Below, piece after piece: positions 1 through 9,349 of a stretch of 64,000 nucleotides of DNA. The stretch covers positions 1,798,001 to 1,862,000 of the forward strand of contig NZ_CP019646.1 of the NCBI RefSeq assembly GCF_001999965.1. Reading direction: 5' to 3'. Position 1 is the first letter of the stretch; the number at the start of each line of letters is the position of its first letter. A program made the position numbers and the translations under genes. The notes under the pieces were generated by a model that did no database searches, was not told the origin of the DNA, and worked only from the letters and a program-made list of their open reading frames with translations. The DNA comes from Limihaloglobus sulfuriphilus. Lineage in GTDB: Bacteria; Planctomycetota; Phycisphaerae; Sedimentisphaerales; Sedimentisphaeraceae.

Positions 1-86
1 ATGCGATATGATGTGACCCGTGGACACTTTAGTACCTTTTAAGTCTTTTTTATTATTCATATTGTAAAATCATTGTGAACATATAC

Positions 87-130
87 AAAAAAAGCCGACA
101 GCATCAACCATGAAAGCAGCTGCCGGCTTT
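87..130 (-). terminator. Rho-independent terminator after the first LamG gene
   Basis: On the minus strand a 12-bp stem (AAAGCCGGCAGC pairing with GCTGTCGGCTTT, one G-T wobble) is followed at once by a run of seven T. It lies about 25 bp past the stop of the LamG/PEP-CTERM gene ending at 155, the expected place for its transcript end. Confidence 0.85.
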
Positions 131-154
131 AATAAGCAGTTAATTAATCGAAAA

Positions 155-880
155 TCATGCTTTTCTTCTAAGCAGCCCAAGCGAGCCAAGACCAAGCAGC
201 AGCATAGTTGCCGGCTCTGGAATAACTGTATCGGTTACCTTTACATTGCTCATAATACCAAAAAATCCAGCATTAAGAGTACCACCGGACACAAATCCGC
301 CAAGATATGCATCATACGAGTCATTATCCAAAGTAATTGTTGTTGAAGCGTCAAGTTCGCCGTCAACGTACAGGCTTAACAGGCTCTCACTACTGTCATA
401 AGATGCCACCACATTATGCAATGCGCCCTGTACATTAATGGTTCCAGCCAAAACGCCCCTGCTGTGGCTCTGGAAAAGCAATTTCCCGCCAGAAACCTCA
501 AAACGTTTACCATGATATGCCCAGCTATCGGCTTCGGTTGTAGCGAATATTATCCCCCCGGAAGAAGTATGAATATCAGCAGAAATGGAAAAATCTCCAG
601 AAAAATCGAACGGAAAACCGCCCGCAGGCCTTACTGCTTCAAATCGTTGGGTTCCGTTAAAAGAGAAACCTGTTCCATACTGAGAATGCTCATACAGCCA
701 TTGACCGGCAGTAGAACCCGTCTCAATTACCATATTGTTACCGTAACCTGAACTGTCGTAAGCAGTATCACCGCCGCCGCTGCCGCCTTCATCCAACAGC
801 CATTGAGCTGTAACGGCTGCATGTGCGCAAACCGCGGACAGTAACATTACAACTAACACAAAGCTTCTTTTCTTTTTCAT
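155..880 (-). CDS. LamG-domain PEP-CTERM exoprotein
   Basis: 241 residues, predicted secreted. Residues 1-22 form a signal peptide (MKKKRSF then a hydrophobic stretch to AHAAV). Residues about 24-215 look like a concanavalin/LamG beta-sandwich (QWLLDEGGSGGGDTAYDSSG, later SLYVDGELDAS), a fold that often binds carbohydrate or serves in adhesion. The C-terminus has the PEP-CTERM sorting signal: VIPEPATM, a hydrophobic helix and RRKA, which in this system is processed by an exosortase and leaves the protein on the cell surface or in exopolymer. GGAG lies at good spacing before the ATG. It is a tandem near-duplicate of the gene at 976-1710. The ligand is unknown. Confidence 0.85.
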   Translation of the reverse strand: MKKKRSFVLVVMLLSAVCAHAAVTAQWLLDEGGSGGGDTAYDSSGYGNNMVIETGSTAGQWLYEHSQYGTGFSFNGTQRFEAVRPAGGFPFDFSGDFSISADIHTSSGGIIFATTEADSWAYHGKRFEVSGGKLLFQSHSRGVLAGTINVQGALHNVVASYDSSESLLSLYVDGELDASTTITLDNDSYDAYLGGFVSGGTLNAGFFGIMSNVKVTDTVIPEPATMLLLGLGSLGLLRRKA

Positions 881-975
881 TTTTAAATCTCCAATAAAAA
901 ATTATAAAAATTTGCTTTCCTTCGAATCCACTTTAATCTCAGGAAAGTTATTTAACTGCGGTTTCGGCCACAGCA

Positions 976-1710
976 TCATTTGCGTTTTTTGAAAAGAGAA
1001 AGAGCGCCAAAACCGAACAGAATTACGGTGGCCGGTTCCGGCAAAACGACATCGGATATCTGCACATTGCTTAATATTCCGGATAATGGAGCCAGAAGTT
1101 CACCGTCAGATTCGAGCCCCCCAAGATATGCATTGTATGAATCACTATACAATGTTAATGTTCCTGAAGCATCAAGTTCGCCGTCCACGTAGAGGCTTAA
1201 AAGGCTCTCACTGCTGTCATAGGTTACCATAACATTGTGCAAGGCTCCCTGAATATTAGTTGTTCCGCTCAGAGCACCTCTGCCATAGCTCTGAAAGTAA
1301 ACTTTCCCGCCAAGGATTTCAAAACGTTTACCATTATATGCCCAGCTGTCTGCTGCAGATGTTGCAAAAATAATTCCCCCGGAAGACGTATGAATATCAG
1401 CAGAAATAGAGAAGTCACCAGAAAAATCGAACGGAAAACCGCCTGCAGACCTGACCGCTTCAAATCGTTGGGTTCCGTTAAAAGAGAAACCTGTTCCATA
1501 TTGAGAATTTTCATACAGCCATTGACCGGCAGTAGAACCCGTCTCAATTACCATATTGTTACCGTAACCTGCACTGTCGTAAGCAGTATCACCGCCGCCG
1601 CTGCCGCCTTCATCCAACAGCCATTGAGCTGTAACGGCCGCATTGACCGCTGTACCTGCACAAACAATAACAGCTAAGGCAAAAAGACTTTTTCTTGTAA
1701 CTTTTCCCAT
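976..1710 (-). CDS. LamG-domain PEP-CTERM exoprotein (tandem paralogue)
   Basis: 244 residues from the preferred ATG at 1710, which follows GGAG and starts a proper signal peptide (MGKVTRKSLFALAVIV). An in-frame start at 1755 would add 15 residues without a ribosome site. The LamG-like domain (residues about 25-220) is almost the same as in the gene at 155-880, including the unusual GGSGGGDTAYDS turn. The C-terminus is PEP-CTERM (VLPEPATVILFGFGAL, KKRK). The two genes diverge most in the second half of the domain and in the tail. A sigma70-like promoter on the minus strand is seen at 1843-1870. Likely surface or exopolymer-associated; ligand unknown. Confidence 0.85.
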   Translation of the reverse strand: MGKVTRKSLFALAVIVCAGTAVNAAVTAQWLLDEGGSGGGDTAYDSAGYGNNMVIETGSTAGQWLYENSQYGTGFSFNGTQRFEAVRSAGGFPFDFSGDFSISADIHTSSGGIIFATSAADSWAYNGKRFEILGGKVYFQSYGRGALSGTTNIQGALHNVMVTYDSSESLLSLYVDGELDASGTLTLYSDSYNAYLGGLESDGELLAPLSGILSNVQISDVVLPEPATVILFGFGALSLFKKRK

Positions 1711-1842
1711 TTTTAAATCTCCAGTCTTAAGTTTATAAATGCTGATGACCCACATTAGACCATCATTAACAACAGCAAACTATACCTCTGCTGTGCAAAT
1801 CACATACTTTTTTCGCATTTACAACTACCATCTTAAAAGATA

Positions 1843-1870
1843 AATATAACCTTTGAAAAATAATTGTCAA
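1843..1870 (-). promoter_or_regulatory. Predicted sigma70-type promoter for the LamG pair
   Basis: On the minus strand TTGACA (1870-1865) is followed after 16 bases by TATATT (1848-1843). The start codon at 1710 lies about 125 bases further on. The 12-mer TTGACAATTATT containing this -35 box recurs on the plus strand at 1991-2002. Confidence 0.45.
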
Positions 1871-1985
1871 GATTTTTTCATTAACAATATTTATTTCCTT
1901 GAATAATCTGCACCCGAATATAGAATAACTCCAGCAAGAACAATAGAAACTTGCGTAAATACCATTCGCAGTAGTAAGAACTATG

Positions 1986-2002
1986 TATAATTGACAATTA
2001 TT
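1986..2002 (+). promoter_or_regulatory. Palindromic operator over the symporter promoter
   Basis: A perfect 15-bp palindrome, ATAATTG-A-CAATTAT, spans 1987-2001. It overlaps a consensus -10 box (TATAAT, 1986-1991) and lies 20 bp before the symporter ATG at 2022. A repressor bound here would block transcription. The central ATTGACAAT also forms a shorter palindrome at 22462-22472, before the GntR-LacI hybrid regulator gene. Confidence 0.4.
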
Positions 2003-2021
2003 ATGTTTTAAGGAACACTCA

Positions 2022-3596
2022 ATGGAAATATCACAAGCGTTAAACTTCATAGACTTCAGTGTTATTGTCCTTTATATAATTGCACTTCTATCACTTGGTT
2101 TCTGGGTAAGTTTTAGAGACAGACACACTGACGATTTGTTTCTGGCGGGGCGATCGCTGAAATGGCCCAATATAGGCCTTTCCATATTCGGAACCAACGT
2201 CAGCCCTTCAATGATGATCAGCTCAGCCGGCGTAGCCTATGCATCCGGCATGGTGGCAAGCAACATGGAATGGCTGGCGTGGTGGTTTTTGATGCTGCTT
2301 GCTATGGTGTTCGTTCCGCATTATATGAATACAAATATCAGCACAATGCCCGAATTCCTCGAAAAAAGGTTCAGCCCTACCTGCCGGACGTATCTTTCCT
2401 GTTACACGCTATTTGCGACGATAGTACTGTGGCTTGGAGGCACTCTTTATGCCGGCGGACTGCTGTTGAGCCAGATAATGGGCTGGCCGATATGGATTTC
2501 CATTGTGTTCCTGGTGATCATAGCAACCAGCTTTACAATTACAGGCGGTTTGGCCGCCGTGGTTATCACAGACTCATTTCAATCAATTCTGATGATCCTG
2601 GCCTCTACAATCCTGACAATCATAGCTTTCGTCAAAATAGGCAGTTTTGAAAAACTTGTAACCTCTGTACCAGAGGACTACTGGACACTCCTGCGGCCGG
2701 CAGACGACCCGAAATTCCCATGGTATGCTGTGCTCCTGGGCTACCCTGTCGGCGGAATCTGGTTCTGGTGCACCGATCAGACAATAGTGCAGAGGGTATT
2801 GGGCGGTAAAAACGCCAGAGAGGGACAGCTCGGCTGCGTCTTCGCGGCGTTTTTAAAGATTATCGTGCCTTTTATCTTCTTTGTCCCCGGCATAATGTGT
2901 AAAGTGCTCCACCCGAACCTTGAAGATGCGGACAAGGCATATATGACAATGGTGACAACGTATCTGCCGCACGGAATGATTGGTCTGATTGTTTCTGTGC
3001 TTATAGCGGCACTTATAAGTACCGTTGACTCGGGGCTTAACTCCCTGAGTACGGTATTTACTCTCGATATATACTGCAAAATATTCAAGCCCGACTCTAC
3101 TCAATTGCAGCGAAAGCGTATAGGACAGGTAGTGACGTTCGCCGGAGCCCTTATTGCCATTGCTGTCTCACTCTCAATAGCCAAAATTCCGGACAAGAAC
3201 CTTTTCGAGAAACTGTTGAGTATTATTCAGTTCCTCTCCCCGCCTCTGGCGGCGGTCTTCATTGTCGGGGTGCTGTGGAGAGGCGCCAACAAGATCAGCG
3301 CACTGCTGACACTGATAATCGGAAGTATCGCAAGTGTGGGTATCGGCATCTGCAACCTCGCCGGCTGGCCGAGCAAAGATTTCTATCCGCATTTTATGTT
3401 CCTCTCGTTCCTTATATTCGCAGGACTTATAATTTTTATGGTTGTGATATCACTCATAACCGGCAAAGATTCAGGCCAGAGATTCCACTCACTGCGTGAA
3501 GCAATGCAGAACACCAATAAAAACACAAAAGGCATCTGGACGTGGTGGCTGATCCTTGCTATCATAATGTTCACTCTTTATCTGATATTTAATTAA
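2022..3596 (+). CDS. Sodium:solute symporter (SSS family)
   Basis: 524 residues, inner-membrane transporter with about 13-14 hydrophobic helices. The SSS features are the DDLFLAGRSLKWPNIGLS stretch after the first helix, the GGLAAVVITDSFQ segment and the helix around residues 328-350 (STVDSGLNSLSTVFTLDIY), which in this family carries small and hydroxyl residues near the sodium site. AAGGA precedes the ATG. It is first in an operon with the GH29 fucosidase only 12 bp downstream, so the cargo is probably fucose or a fucose-containing oligosaccharide. That substrate is inferred from context only. A palindrome overlaps its promoter. Confidence 0.9.
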   Translation: MEISQALNFIDFSVIVLYIIALLSLGFWVSFRDRHTDDLFLAGRSLKWPNIGLSIFGTNVSPSMMISSAGVAYASGMVASNMEWLAWWFLMLLAMVFVPHYMNTNISTMPEFLEKRFSPTCRTYLSCYTLFATIVLWLGGTLYAGGLLLSQIMGWPIWISIVFLVIIATSFTITGGLAAVVITDSFQSILMILASTILTIIAFVKIGSFEKLVTSVPEDYWTLLRPADDPKFPWYAVLLGYPVGGIWFWCTDQTIVQRVLGGKNAREGQLGCVFAAFLKIIVPFIFFVPGIMCKVLHPNLEDADKAYMTMVTTYLPHGMIGLIVSVLIAALISTVDSGLNSLSTVFTLDIYCKIFKPDSTQLQRKRIGQVVTFAGALIAIAVSLSIAKIPDKNLFEKLLSIIQFLSPPLAAVFIVGVLWRGANKISALLTLIIGSIASVGIGICNLAGWPSKDFYPHFMFLSFLIFAGLIIFMVVISLITGKDSGQRFHSLREAMQNTNKNTKGIWTWWLILAIIMFTLYLIFN

Positions 3597-3608
3597 AAGG
3601 AGACTACA

Positions 3609-4964
3609 ATGTTTATGAAAACCCTGCTCTTTACAACAGCTGTATGCTTTATTTGCGGCAGCTTAGCAGTTCAGACTCCTTACGAGCCTAAATGGGAAAG
3701 CCTTGATGCCAGGCCCTGCCCTTCCTGGTACACAGATGCGAAATTCGGCATCTTCATACACTGGGGAGTTTATTCTGTACCGGCTTGGGGCCCAAAAGGC
3801 AAATACGCCGAGTGGTATTGGAGCTCAATGCAGAACAAATCAGCAGAAACATGGGCATTCCACAAGGAGATGTACGGCGAAGATTTCCAGTACCCGAATT
3901 TCGCCGCTGATTTTAAGGCCGAACTCTTTGAACCTCAGCAATGGGCAGAGCTGTTTAATCGCTCAGGGGCCAAATACGTTGTCTTAACGTCAAAGCATCA
4001 CGAGGGATACTGCCTATGGCCCAGCACCCACAGTTTCGGCTGGAACTCTGTCGATCTCGGTTCAGGCCGGGACCTGCTTGGAGAGCTCACAGAAGCCGTA
4101 CGCAGCCGGGGAATAAAGATGGGTTATTACTATTCACTTTACGAATGGTTTAACCCTCTATATAAAAATGACTTAAGTAAATACGTCGAAAACCATATGC
4201 TCCCTCAGCTCACTGAGCTCGTTGAAAAATATCAGCCCGCACTTATCTTTGCCGATGGTGAATGGAACCACCACAGCAGCGATTGGAAAAGCGAGAGCTT
4301 TCTTGCATGGCTCTTCAACAAGTCGTCCGTTAAAGATGAGGTGGTAGTAAACGACCGCTGGGGCAAGGACTGCCGCAGCAGACACGGCGGCTACTACACC
4401 ACCGAATACGGCAAAGTTGATGTCCACGGGACTGAGCTTACTCAAGAGAAACCCTGGGAAGAATGCCGCGGCATCGGAAGCTCTTTTGGGTACAACCGCA
4501 ATGAATCATTAGAGGATTACCAGAGTTCACAAGAGCTGATTCATATGCTCATAAAACTTGTAAGCAGCGGGGGTAACTTTCTGCTCAACGTCGGCCCGAC
4601 CGCCGACGGCCGCATACCAGTGATAATGCAGCAGAGACTTATCGACATTGGAAAGTGGCTTGAAGTCAACGGAGAAGCAATCTACTCATCAGCCCCTGCT
4701 AAAGGCCTGAAATCAAATAACTCTATTCGTTTTACTCAAAAAGAGAATTACTTATATGCAATCTGCCTTGAATGGCCCGGCAAACAGCTGAAACTCGATA
4801 GTATAGTCTGCCCAAAAGACACAGAAATAAAACTTTTGGGCACAGAGACTGCCCTGCCCTGGCAAGAGGCCGGCAATGGAATAGTTGTTGATCTTTCATC
4901 TTTAGGGCCGAACAATCTCCCATGTGAATATGCTTATACATTCAAAATAAAACTCTCAAAATGA
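3609..4964 (+). CDS. GH29 alpha-L-fucosidase
   Basis: 451 residues with a signal peptide (residues 1-21, ending SLAVQT). It would release terminal alpha-L-fucose outside the cytoplasm. Family marks: FGIFIHWGVYSVPAW (residues 46-60), KHHEGY (129-134), and FADGEW with D216 at the position of the GH29 nucleophile. Length is normal for the catalytic domain plus a short C-terminal beta domain (about 355-451). AGGAG lies 6 bp before the ATG. It follows the symporter by 12 bp and overlaps the next gene by 4 bp (ATGA), so it is in one operon with transporter, beta-helix enzyme and sulfatase. Target linkage (fucan, fucosylated glycoprotein, or other) cannot be read from sequence. Confidence 0.92.
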   Translation: MFMKTLLFTTAVCFICGSLAVQTPYEPKWESLDARPCPSWYTDAKFGIFIHWGVYSVPAWGPKGKYAEWYWSSMQNKSAETWAFHKEMYGEDFQYPNFAADFKAELFEPQQWAELFNRSGAKYVVLTSKHHEGYCLWPSTHSFGWNSVDLGSGRDLLGELTEAVRSRGIKMGYYYSLYEWFNPLYKNDLSKYVENHMLPQLTELVEKYQPALIFADGEWNHHSSDWKSESFLAWLFNKSSVKDEVVVNDRWGKDCRSRHGGYYTTEYGKVDVHGTELTQEKPWEECRGIGSSFGYNRNESLEDYQSSQELIHMLIKLVSSGGNFLLNVGPTADGRIPVIMQQRLIDIGKWLEVNGEAIYSSAPAKGLKSNNSIRFTQKENYLYAICLEWPGKQLKLDSIVCPKDTEIKLLGTETALPWQEAGNGIVVDLSSLGPNNLPCEYAYTFKIKLSK

Positions 4965-7861
4965 TTAAAGAAAATATTATGAAAAGCAGAAAACTATCAT
5001 CTCAGCTAATATTTGCTAAATCACTAAGCCGCGCTGCTTTACTTATATTGGTTCTTGCAGCAATTCACACCGTTCCGGCGGGAGAATGGCCGCGTTATAT
5101 TGATGTATATCGCGGAAGCACGCCTAAGCTCGACGGCATCCTGTCCAAAGGTGAATATGACGACGCCTCTCTGATTACAGGAGTTGGCGGCTGGAATGAG
5201 CAGTTTGTAAGCTCTGGTGCAGCAAAGCATGCTGACTTGTCAGTTAAATGTTTCATAAAACACGACGGGGAAAACCTTTTCTTTGCGTTTGATATTACAG
5301 ATGACGTTCTCTACGGCATAGAGACTGACAGGTGGGCGCCCGATGAGAATCCGGATCACGTGCATGATTTAACTAAAGCCGGTTTTCCCTGGTTCGGCGA
5401 CGGCGTGGAACTGTTGATAAACGCAAGCTACACCTGGCCAAAAGAGTCGGGTAAATTTAATTACGGCGATGCCCGAAGCTGGCAGGTCGTGTGCAACCAT
5501 TCAAAATCCCTGCTTGGCGGCATCGGTAAAGGCGGACTGATCCAGGGCGAGCAGAGAGACAGCCCAATTGCCTGGGAAAACCACGAAAAGTGGATCCGTT
5601 CAGGGGCAATGAAGGCTGTTACAAAAGTCAAACCTGACAAAAAGGGCTATATCGCTGAATGGATGGTCAGCCCGCAATGCCTGCAGGTTGACAAGAATAA
5701 AGAGATTTTCTGGTCACCCCAAATGGGTATAGTTAAAATGGGACTTAATATCGGTATTCAGGACCTGGATTATTATGATACCGCACCGCAGAACTGGGGC
5801 AGATTCCACCATGAATCATGGTGGGCAGGAGAGCGGGACTACCGCACCGAACCCCGCCAATGGGGAACCATGTACGTCCATCCCGACTATAAAATAACGA
5901 CTGATTTTTACGTATCAGTCAAAGGCAAAGACACTTACCCGGGCACAAAGCGAAAGCCGTTCTTCTCAATCAAAAGAGCTCAACAGGCTGTTCGTGAACT
6001 GACGGCCGCCGGGCTGAAAAATAACATAACGGTTTACATAAAAGACGGCACTTACAACATTACTGAACCTTTAACATTCATAGAATCTGACGGTGGAAAC
6101 ATCCGTTACACTGTAACATACAAGGCATATCCGGGCCACTCTCCGCTAATCAGCGGCGGCAGAACAATATCAGACTGGCAAAGGGTCAAGGGAAATCTCT
6201 GGAAAACACACATACCGGAAGTCAAATCCGGCAAGTGGCTTTTCAGAGACCTTTTCAAGGATGGCAGGCGAATGACAATTGCCCGATACCCGAACATAGA
6301 TGACTCATATCTGTACATAGTCGATATCAATGAGGAAAAAGACACCGTTGTACTTCCCAATCCTTTACCAGAAGGAGACTATTGGGACAGCGAAATAGTT
6401 GTTCTTCATCTGTGGGCAGAATCGATAGCGAAAATTAGATCACTGGAAAAGGCCAACCTGATAGCGGAAAATCCGATCGGATACATCGGCCACGGCGCAC
6501 TTGATGCTCAGGTTGGACGAAAACTCTACCTGCAGAACTCGATAGAGTTTCTTGACAAGCCCCAGGAATATTTCCTCGACAGGAAAACCGGCACGCTCTT
6601 CTATATGGCCGCCAAGGGAGAAAACCCGAACCGATGCGAATTCACCGCCCCGATTGCAGATAAACTCATCGTAATCGAAGGCACCAAAAACAACCCAGTC
6701 AAGAACCTGATTATAGAAGGTATCAGTTTTGAATATACAAAATGGCTCCTCCCCGAGGAAGGCTTCAATGAAGGCCAGTCAGGCCACTGGGGAAGTGAAT
6801 GGGGCAAGATTCAGTCTAAAGGTCTTCCCGCGGCGATAGAGCTCAAGTATGCCGAAGGTGTAAAATTTGACGGTTGCAGGCTCGCCCATACCGGAGCCCA
6901 CGGAATCGGCCTGAAACGCGGCACCCGCGAAAACATGATTCTGGGCTGTGATATATATGACATAGCTGGAAACGGCGTAATGGTCGGCCAGAGAATGAAA
7001 CCCTGCAGCAATGAAATCTGGTTCAATGTTGACTGGCAGGACCCCTCTGATGCGCCTTACAAAAACAGAATAAGCTCAAATACGATTATTAAAGCCGCAC
7101 AGGTTATGCACAGCTGCGTCGGCGTTTTTGATGCCTACGCAGATGGAACGAGCATTACGCACAATCTAATCAAAGACCTGCCTTATATTGGAATATCCAT
7201 AGGCTTCAACTGGGGTTACGCCCCTACTTCACAGAAGAACACCTTTGTAAGCTACAATGAGATATGCGACAATATGCAGCTTATGTTTGACGGCGCCGGC
7301 ATATACACACTCGGCCTCCAGCCCGGCACCGTGATCAGCAACAACTTCATTCACGATGTTAAAAACGCTCACGGGCTTTATACCGATGAAGGCAGTCAGC
7401 TCATTCTTTTTGAAAATAACATCGTCTACGGAGTAGGGGATTGTGCATATCAGCACCATCACGGATACAACAACATCTTCAGGAACAACATCTTCGCTGA
7501 TGCAAGGGTTAATTATGTCAGGCGTCTGCGGGAAGACGAAAAGCAGTCTTTCTGGCTTGACAGGAATATATTCTGGATTACCGGCGGCCGTGTATTAAAC
7601 GGCAGCTGGACAAACGGGCTTTACAAATTCACTGACAACATCTACTGGATAACCCGGGGTACTTATCCGCTCCAGTTTGTGGACATGACTCACGGCTGGA
7701 TAGGCGACTGGCAGAATATGGGACACGACCAGAACGGCATGTTCGCCAATCCACTGTTTAAAGACCCGCAAAACCGGGATTTCACAATGCCCGCCGATTC
7801 GCCGGCGGTGAAGGCCGGATTCAAACCAATATACCTCGAAAATGCAGGCCCTATTAAATAA
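4961..7861 (+). CDS. CBM9-like plus right-handed beta-helix protein (GH141-like)
   Basis: 966 residues with signal peptide (cleavage near VPAG, residue about 41). Residues about 45-310 resemble a family 9 carbohydrate-binding/DOMON-type sandwich (YRGSTPKLDGILSKGEYDDA). From about 323 (DFYVSVKGKDTYPGTKRKPF) runs a right-handed parallel beta-helix with many NxI/NxF turns to about residue 950. The block ISGGRTISDWQ...GNLWK...FRDLFKDGRR is typical of proteins placed in GH141, a family containing an alpha-L-fucosidase and a xylanase. Activity is thus probably glycosidase on a fucosylated or xylosylated polymer, by analogy only. Start at 4961 overlaps the fucosidase stop; an ATG at 4979 is an equally good alternative. 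Confidence 0.75.
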   Translation: MIKENIMKSRKLSSQLIFAKSLSRAALLILVLAAIHTVPAGEWPRYIDVYRGSTPKLDGILSKGEYDDASLITGVGGWNEQFVSSGAAKHADLSVKCFIKHDGENLFFAFDITDDVLYGIETDRWAPDENPDHVHDLTKAGFPWFGDGVELLINASYTWPKESGKFNYGDARSWQVVCNHSKSLLGGIGKGGLIQGEQRDSPIAWENHEKWIRSGAMKAVTKVKPDKKGYIAEWMVSPQCLQVDKNKEIFWSPQMGIVKMGLNIGIQDLDYYDTAPQNWGRFHHESWWAGERDYRTEPRQWGTMYVHPDYKITTDFYVSVKGKDTYPGTKRKPFFSIKRAQQAVRELTAAGLKNNITVYIKDGTYNITEPLTFIESDGGNIRYTVTYKAYPGHSPLISGGRTISDWQRVKGNLWKTHIPEVKSGKWLFRDLFKDGRRMTIARYPNIDDSYLYIVDINEEKDTVVLPNPLPEGDYWDSEIVVLHLWAESIAKIRSLEKANLIAENPIGYIGHGALDAQVGRKLYLQNSIEFLDKPQEYFLDRKTGTLFYMAAKGENPNRCEFTAPIADKLIVIEGTKNNPVKNLIIEGISFEYTKWLLPEEGFNEGQSGHWGSEWGKIQSKGLPAAIELKYAEGVKFDGCRLAHTGAHGIGLKRGTRENMILGCDIYDIAGNGVMVGQRMKPCSNEIWFNVDWQDPSDAPYKNRISSNTIIKAAQVMHSCVGVFDAYADGTSITHNLIKDLPYIGISIGFNWGYAPTSQKNTFVSYNEICDNMQLMFDGAGIYTLGLQPGTVISNNFIHDVKNAHGLYTDEGSQLILFENNIVYGVGDCAYQHHHGYNNIFRNNIFADARVNYVRRLREDEKQSFWLDRNIFWITGGRVLNGSWTNGLYKFTDNIYWITRGTYPLQFVDMTHGWIGDWQNMGHDQNGMFANPLFKDPQNRDFTMPADSPAVKAGFKPIYLENAGPIK

Positions 7862-7887
7862 GATTATTTTTGTGAAAGGATTATTCT

Positions 7888-9327
7888 ATGAAACGCAGAG
7901 ATTTTTTAAAACTTTCGATAGCGGCCGGAACCGGCTTGATCGCATCATGCGGCACATTACAAAAGAGAAATTCTGTAAACTCAAAACCGAATATTATCTT
8001 TATCCTCACAGACGATCAGGGCTGGGGGGATTTGGCTTCATACGGTCACCCATACCTTAAGACACCAAATATAGACCGATTAGCCGAAGAAGGCACCAGA
8101 TTCACGCAGTTTTATGTAAACGCCACGGTCTGCGCACCAAGCAGAGTGGCGTTTATGACCGGCCGGTACCCGGCAAGAAACAATGTTCATCACATCTACC
8201 TCAAAGAGGATTTTAACATTGAACACGGAGTCCCTGACTATCTTGACCATGACGCTTTTACTCTCGCAGATCTAATGAAAAAAGCAGGCTACACAACGGG
8301 GCATATCGGCAAATGGCATCTTGAAGGAAGAGATATAAAAAGCCCGCCTTCAAATTACGGTTTTGATGAATGGCTGGTGACACATGATGCATCCGCCAGC
8401 CCCTCTTATATAAAGCGTTTCAATTCGACAAAACACCATGTAACCCTCGCAAGCCACTGGATCGTTGATGATGCTCTTGATTTCATAGAGAGACATAAAA
8501 ACTCAGACACGCCCTTCTATCTGAACCTTTGGACGCTTGTCCCGCATGGCCTTTTACAGCCGACAGACGAAGAACTCTCTGAATATAAATACCTCAAAGC
8601 CGACCCTGAGGATTTCAAATCATGGATGAACGAATACGGACACAAGGCAAAAGATTTCACAGAACAGATGAAAGTTTACTGCGCTTCAATGACCAGTACA
8701 GACAAGGCTTTAGGCAGACTGCTCGATTATCTTGACGAAAACGGCCTGTCTGATAATACGCTGATAGTCTTTACCTCTGATAACGGGCCGGAGGATTATC
8801 ACGTTGGTGATTCTGCCAACGCAGGTGTTGGCAGCCCAGGGCTTAGCCGGGGACGAAAACGCAGCATCTACGAAGGCGGCATAAAGGTTCCCTGCATAGT
8901 CAGATGGCCGCGGAAGATTCCCCGCGGCAGGGTCGCTGATAATGTCTGGACAGGCGTTGACCTGATGCCTACTCTGGCATCTTTGACCAATACAGAACCA
9001 GCCGACACCACGCAGCTTGACGGCGAAGACGTCAGCGATATATGGCTCGGCTCTGACCGCAAGCGAAATAGGGAGATATACTGGGAATGGAAATACGAGG
9101 TTGTGGGCAATCAGGATTATAATCCGCCGCAGCTGGCAATTCGTGACGGCGACTGGAAACTTCTTTGTAATCCTGACGGGAGCAGTGTTGAGCTGTACAA
9201 CATACCCAAAGACCAGGCCGAGAAAAATAATATCGCGGCCAAATACCCGGAAATCACAAATAAACTCAAAGAAAAACTTTTAGACTGGAAGAAAACCATT
9301 CCCGAACGATTTGAACGGTCAGAATAA
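7888..9327 (+). CDS. Formylglycine-dependent sulfatase (S1 family), lipobox and Tat-like signal
   Basis: 479 residues. The N-terminus MKRRDFLKLS combines a twin-arginine motif with a lipobox-like LIASC (Cys21), so export as a folded lipoprotein is plausible. The sulfatase signature CAPSRVAFMTGR starts at Cys82, the residue converted to formylglycine. Metal ligands are suggested by TDDQGWGD (41-48) and by SDNGPED further on. It would remove sulfate esters from a sugar. It is the last gene of the fucosidase operon, 26 bp after the beta-helix gene, so a sulfated fucan-type substrate is likely by context. No sulfatase-maturating enzyme lies in the window. Confidence 0.93.
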   Translation: MKRRDFLKLSIAAGTGLIASCGTLQKRNSVNSKPNIIFILTDDQGWGDLASYGHPYLKTPNIDRLAEEGTRFTQFYVNATVCAPSRVAFMTGRYPARNNVHHIYLKEDFNIEHGVPDYLDHDAFTLADLMKKAGYTTGHIGKWHLEGRDIKSPPSNYGFDEWLVTHDASASPSYIKRFNSTKHHVTLASHWIVDDALDFIERHKNSDTPFYLNLWTLVPHGLLQPTDEELSEYKYLKADPEDFKSWMNEYGHKAKDFTEQMKVYCASMTSTDKALGRLLDYLDENGLSDNTLIVFTSDNGPEDYHVGDSANAGVGSPGLSRGRKRSIYEGGIKVPCIVRWPRKIPRGRVADNVWTGVDLMPTLASLTNTEPADTTQLDGEDVSDIWLGSDRKRNREIYWEWKYEVVGNQDYNPPQLAIRDGDWKLLCNPDGSSVELYNIPKDQAEKNNIAAKYPEITNKLKEKLLDWKKTIPERFERSE

Positions 9328-9349
9328 CCGGAATCTTCTAAAATTGCAA

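Larger units (their letters stand above)
155..1710. repeat. Recent tandem gene duplication
   Basis: The two LamG/PEP-CTERM genes share long, nearly identical DNA. The blocks at about 640-810 and 1455-1630 differ at only a few bases and include one identical run of about 60 bases. The offset is about 820 bp. Such identity over codon third positions points to recent duplication or gene conversion. Confidence 0.8.

Noticed and set aside
416-1677. Plus-strand frames of 110-150 residues opposite the LamG genes
   Set aside because: They lie entirely opposite well-supported minus-strand genes with signal peptides and PEP-CTERM tails, and they repeat only because the genes are duplicated.
1766-2050. 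94-residue frame on the minus strand in the first divergent region
   Set aside because: It overlaps both predicted promoters and the start of the symporter gene, is rich in Cys and Ile codons typical of AT-rich noncoding DNA, and resembles no known protein.
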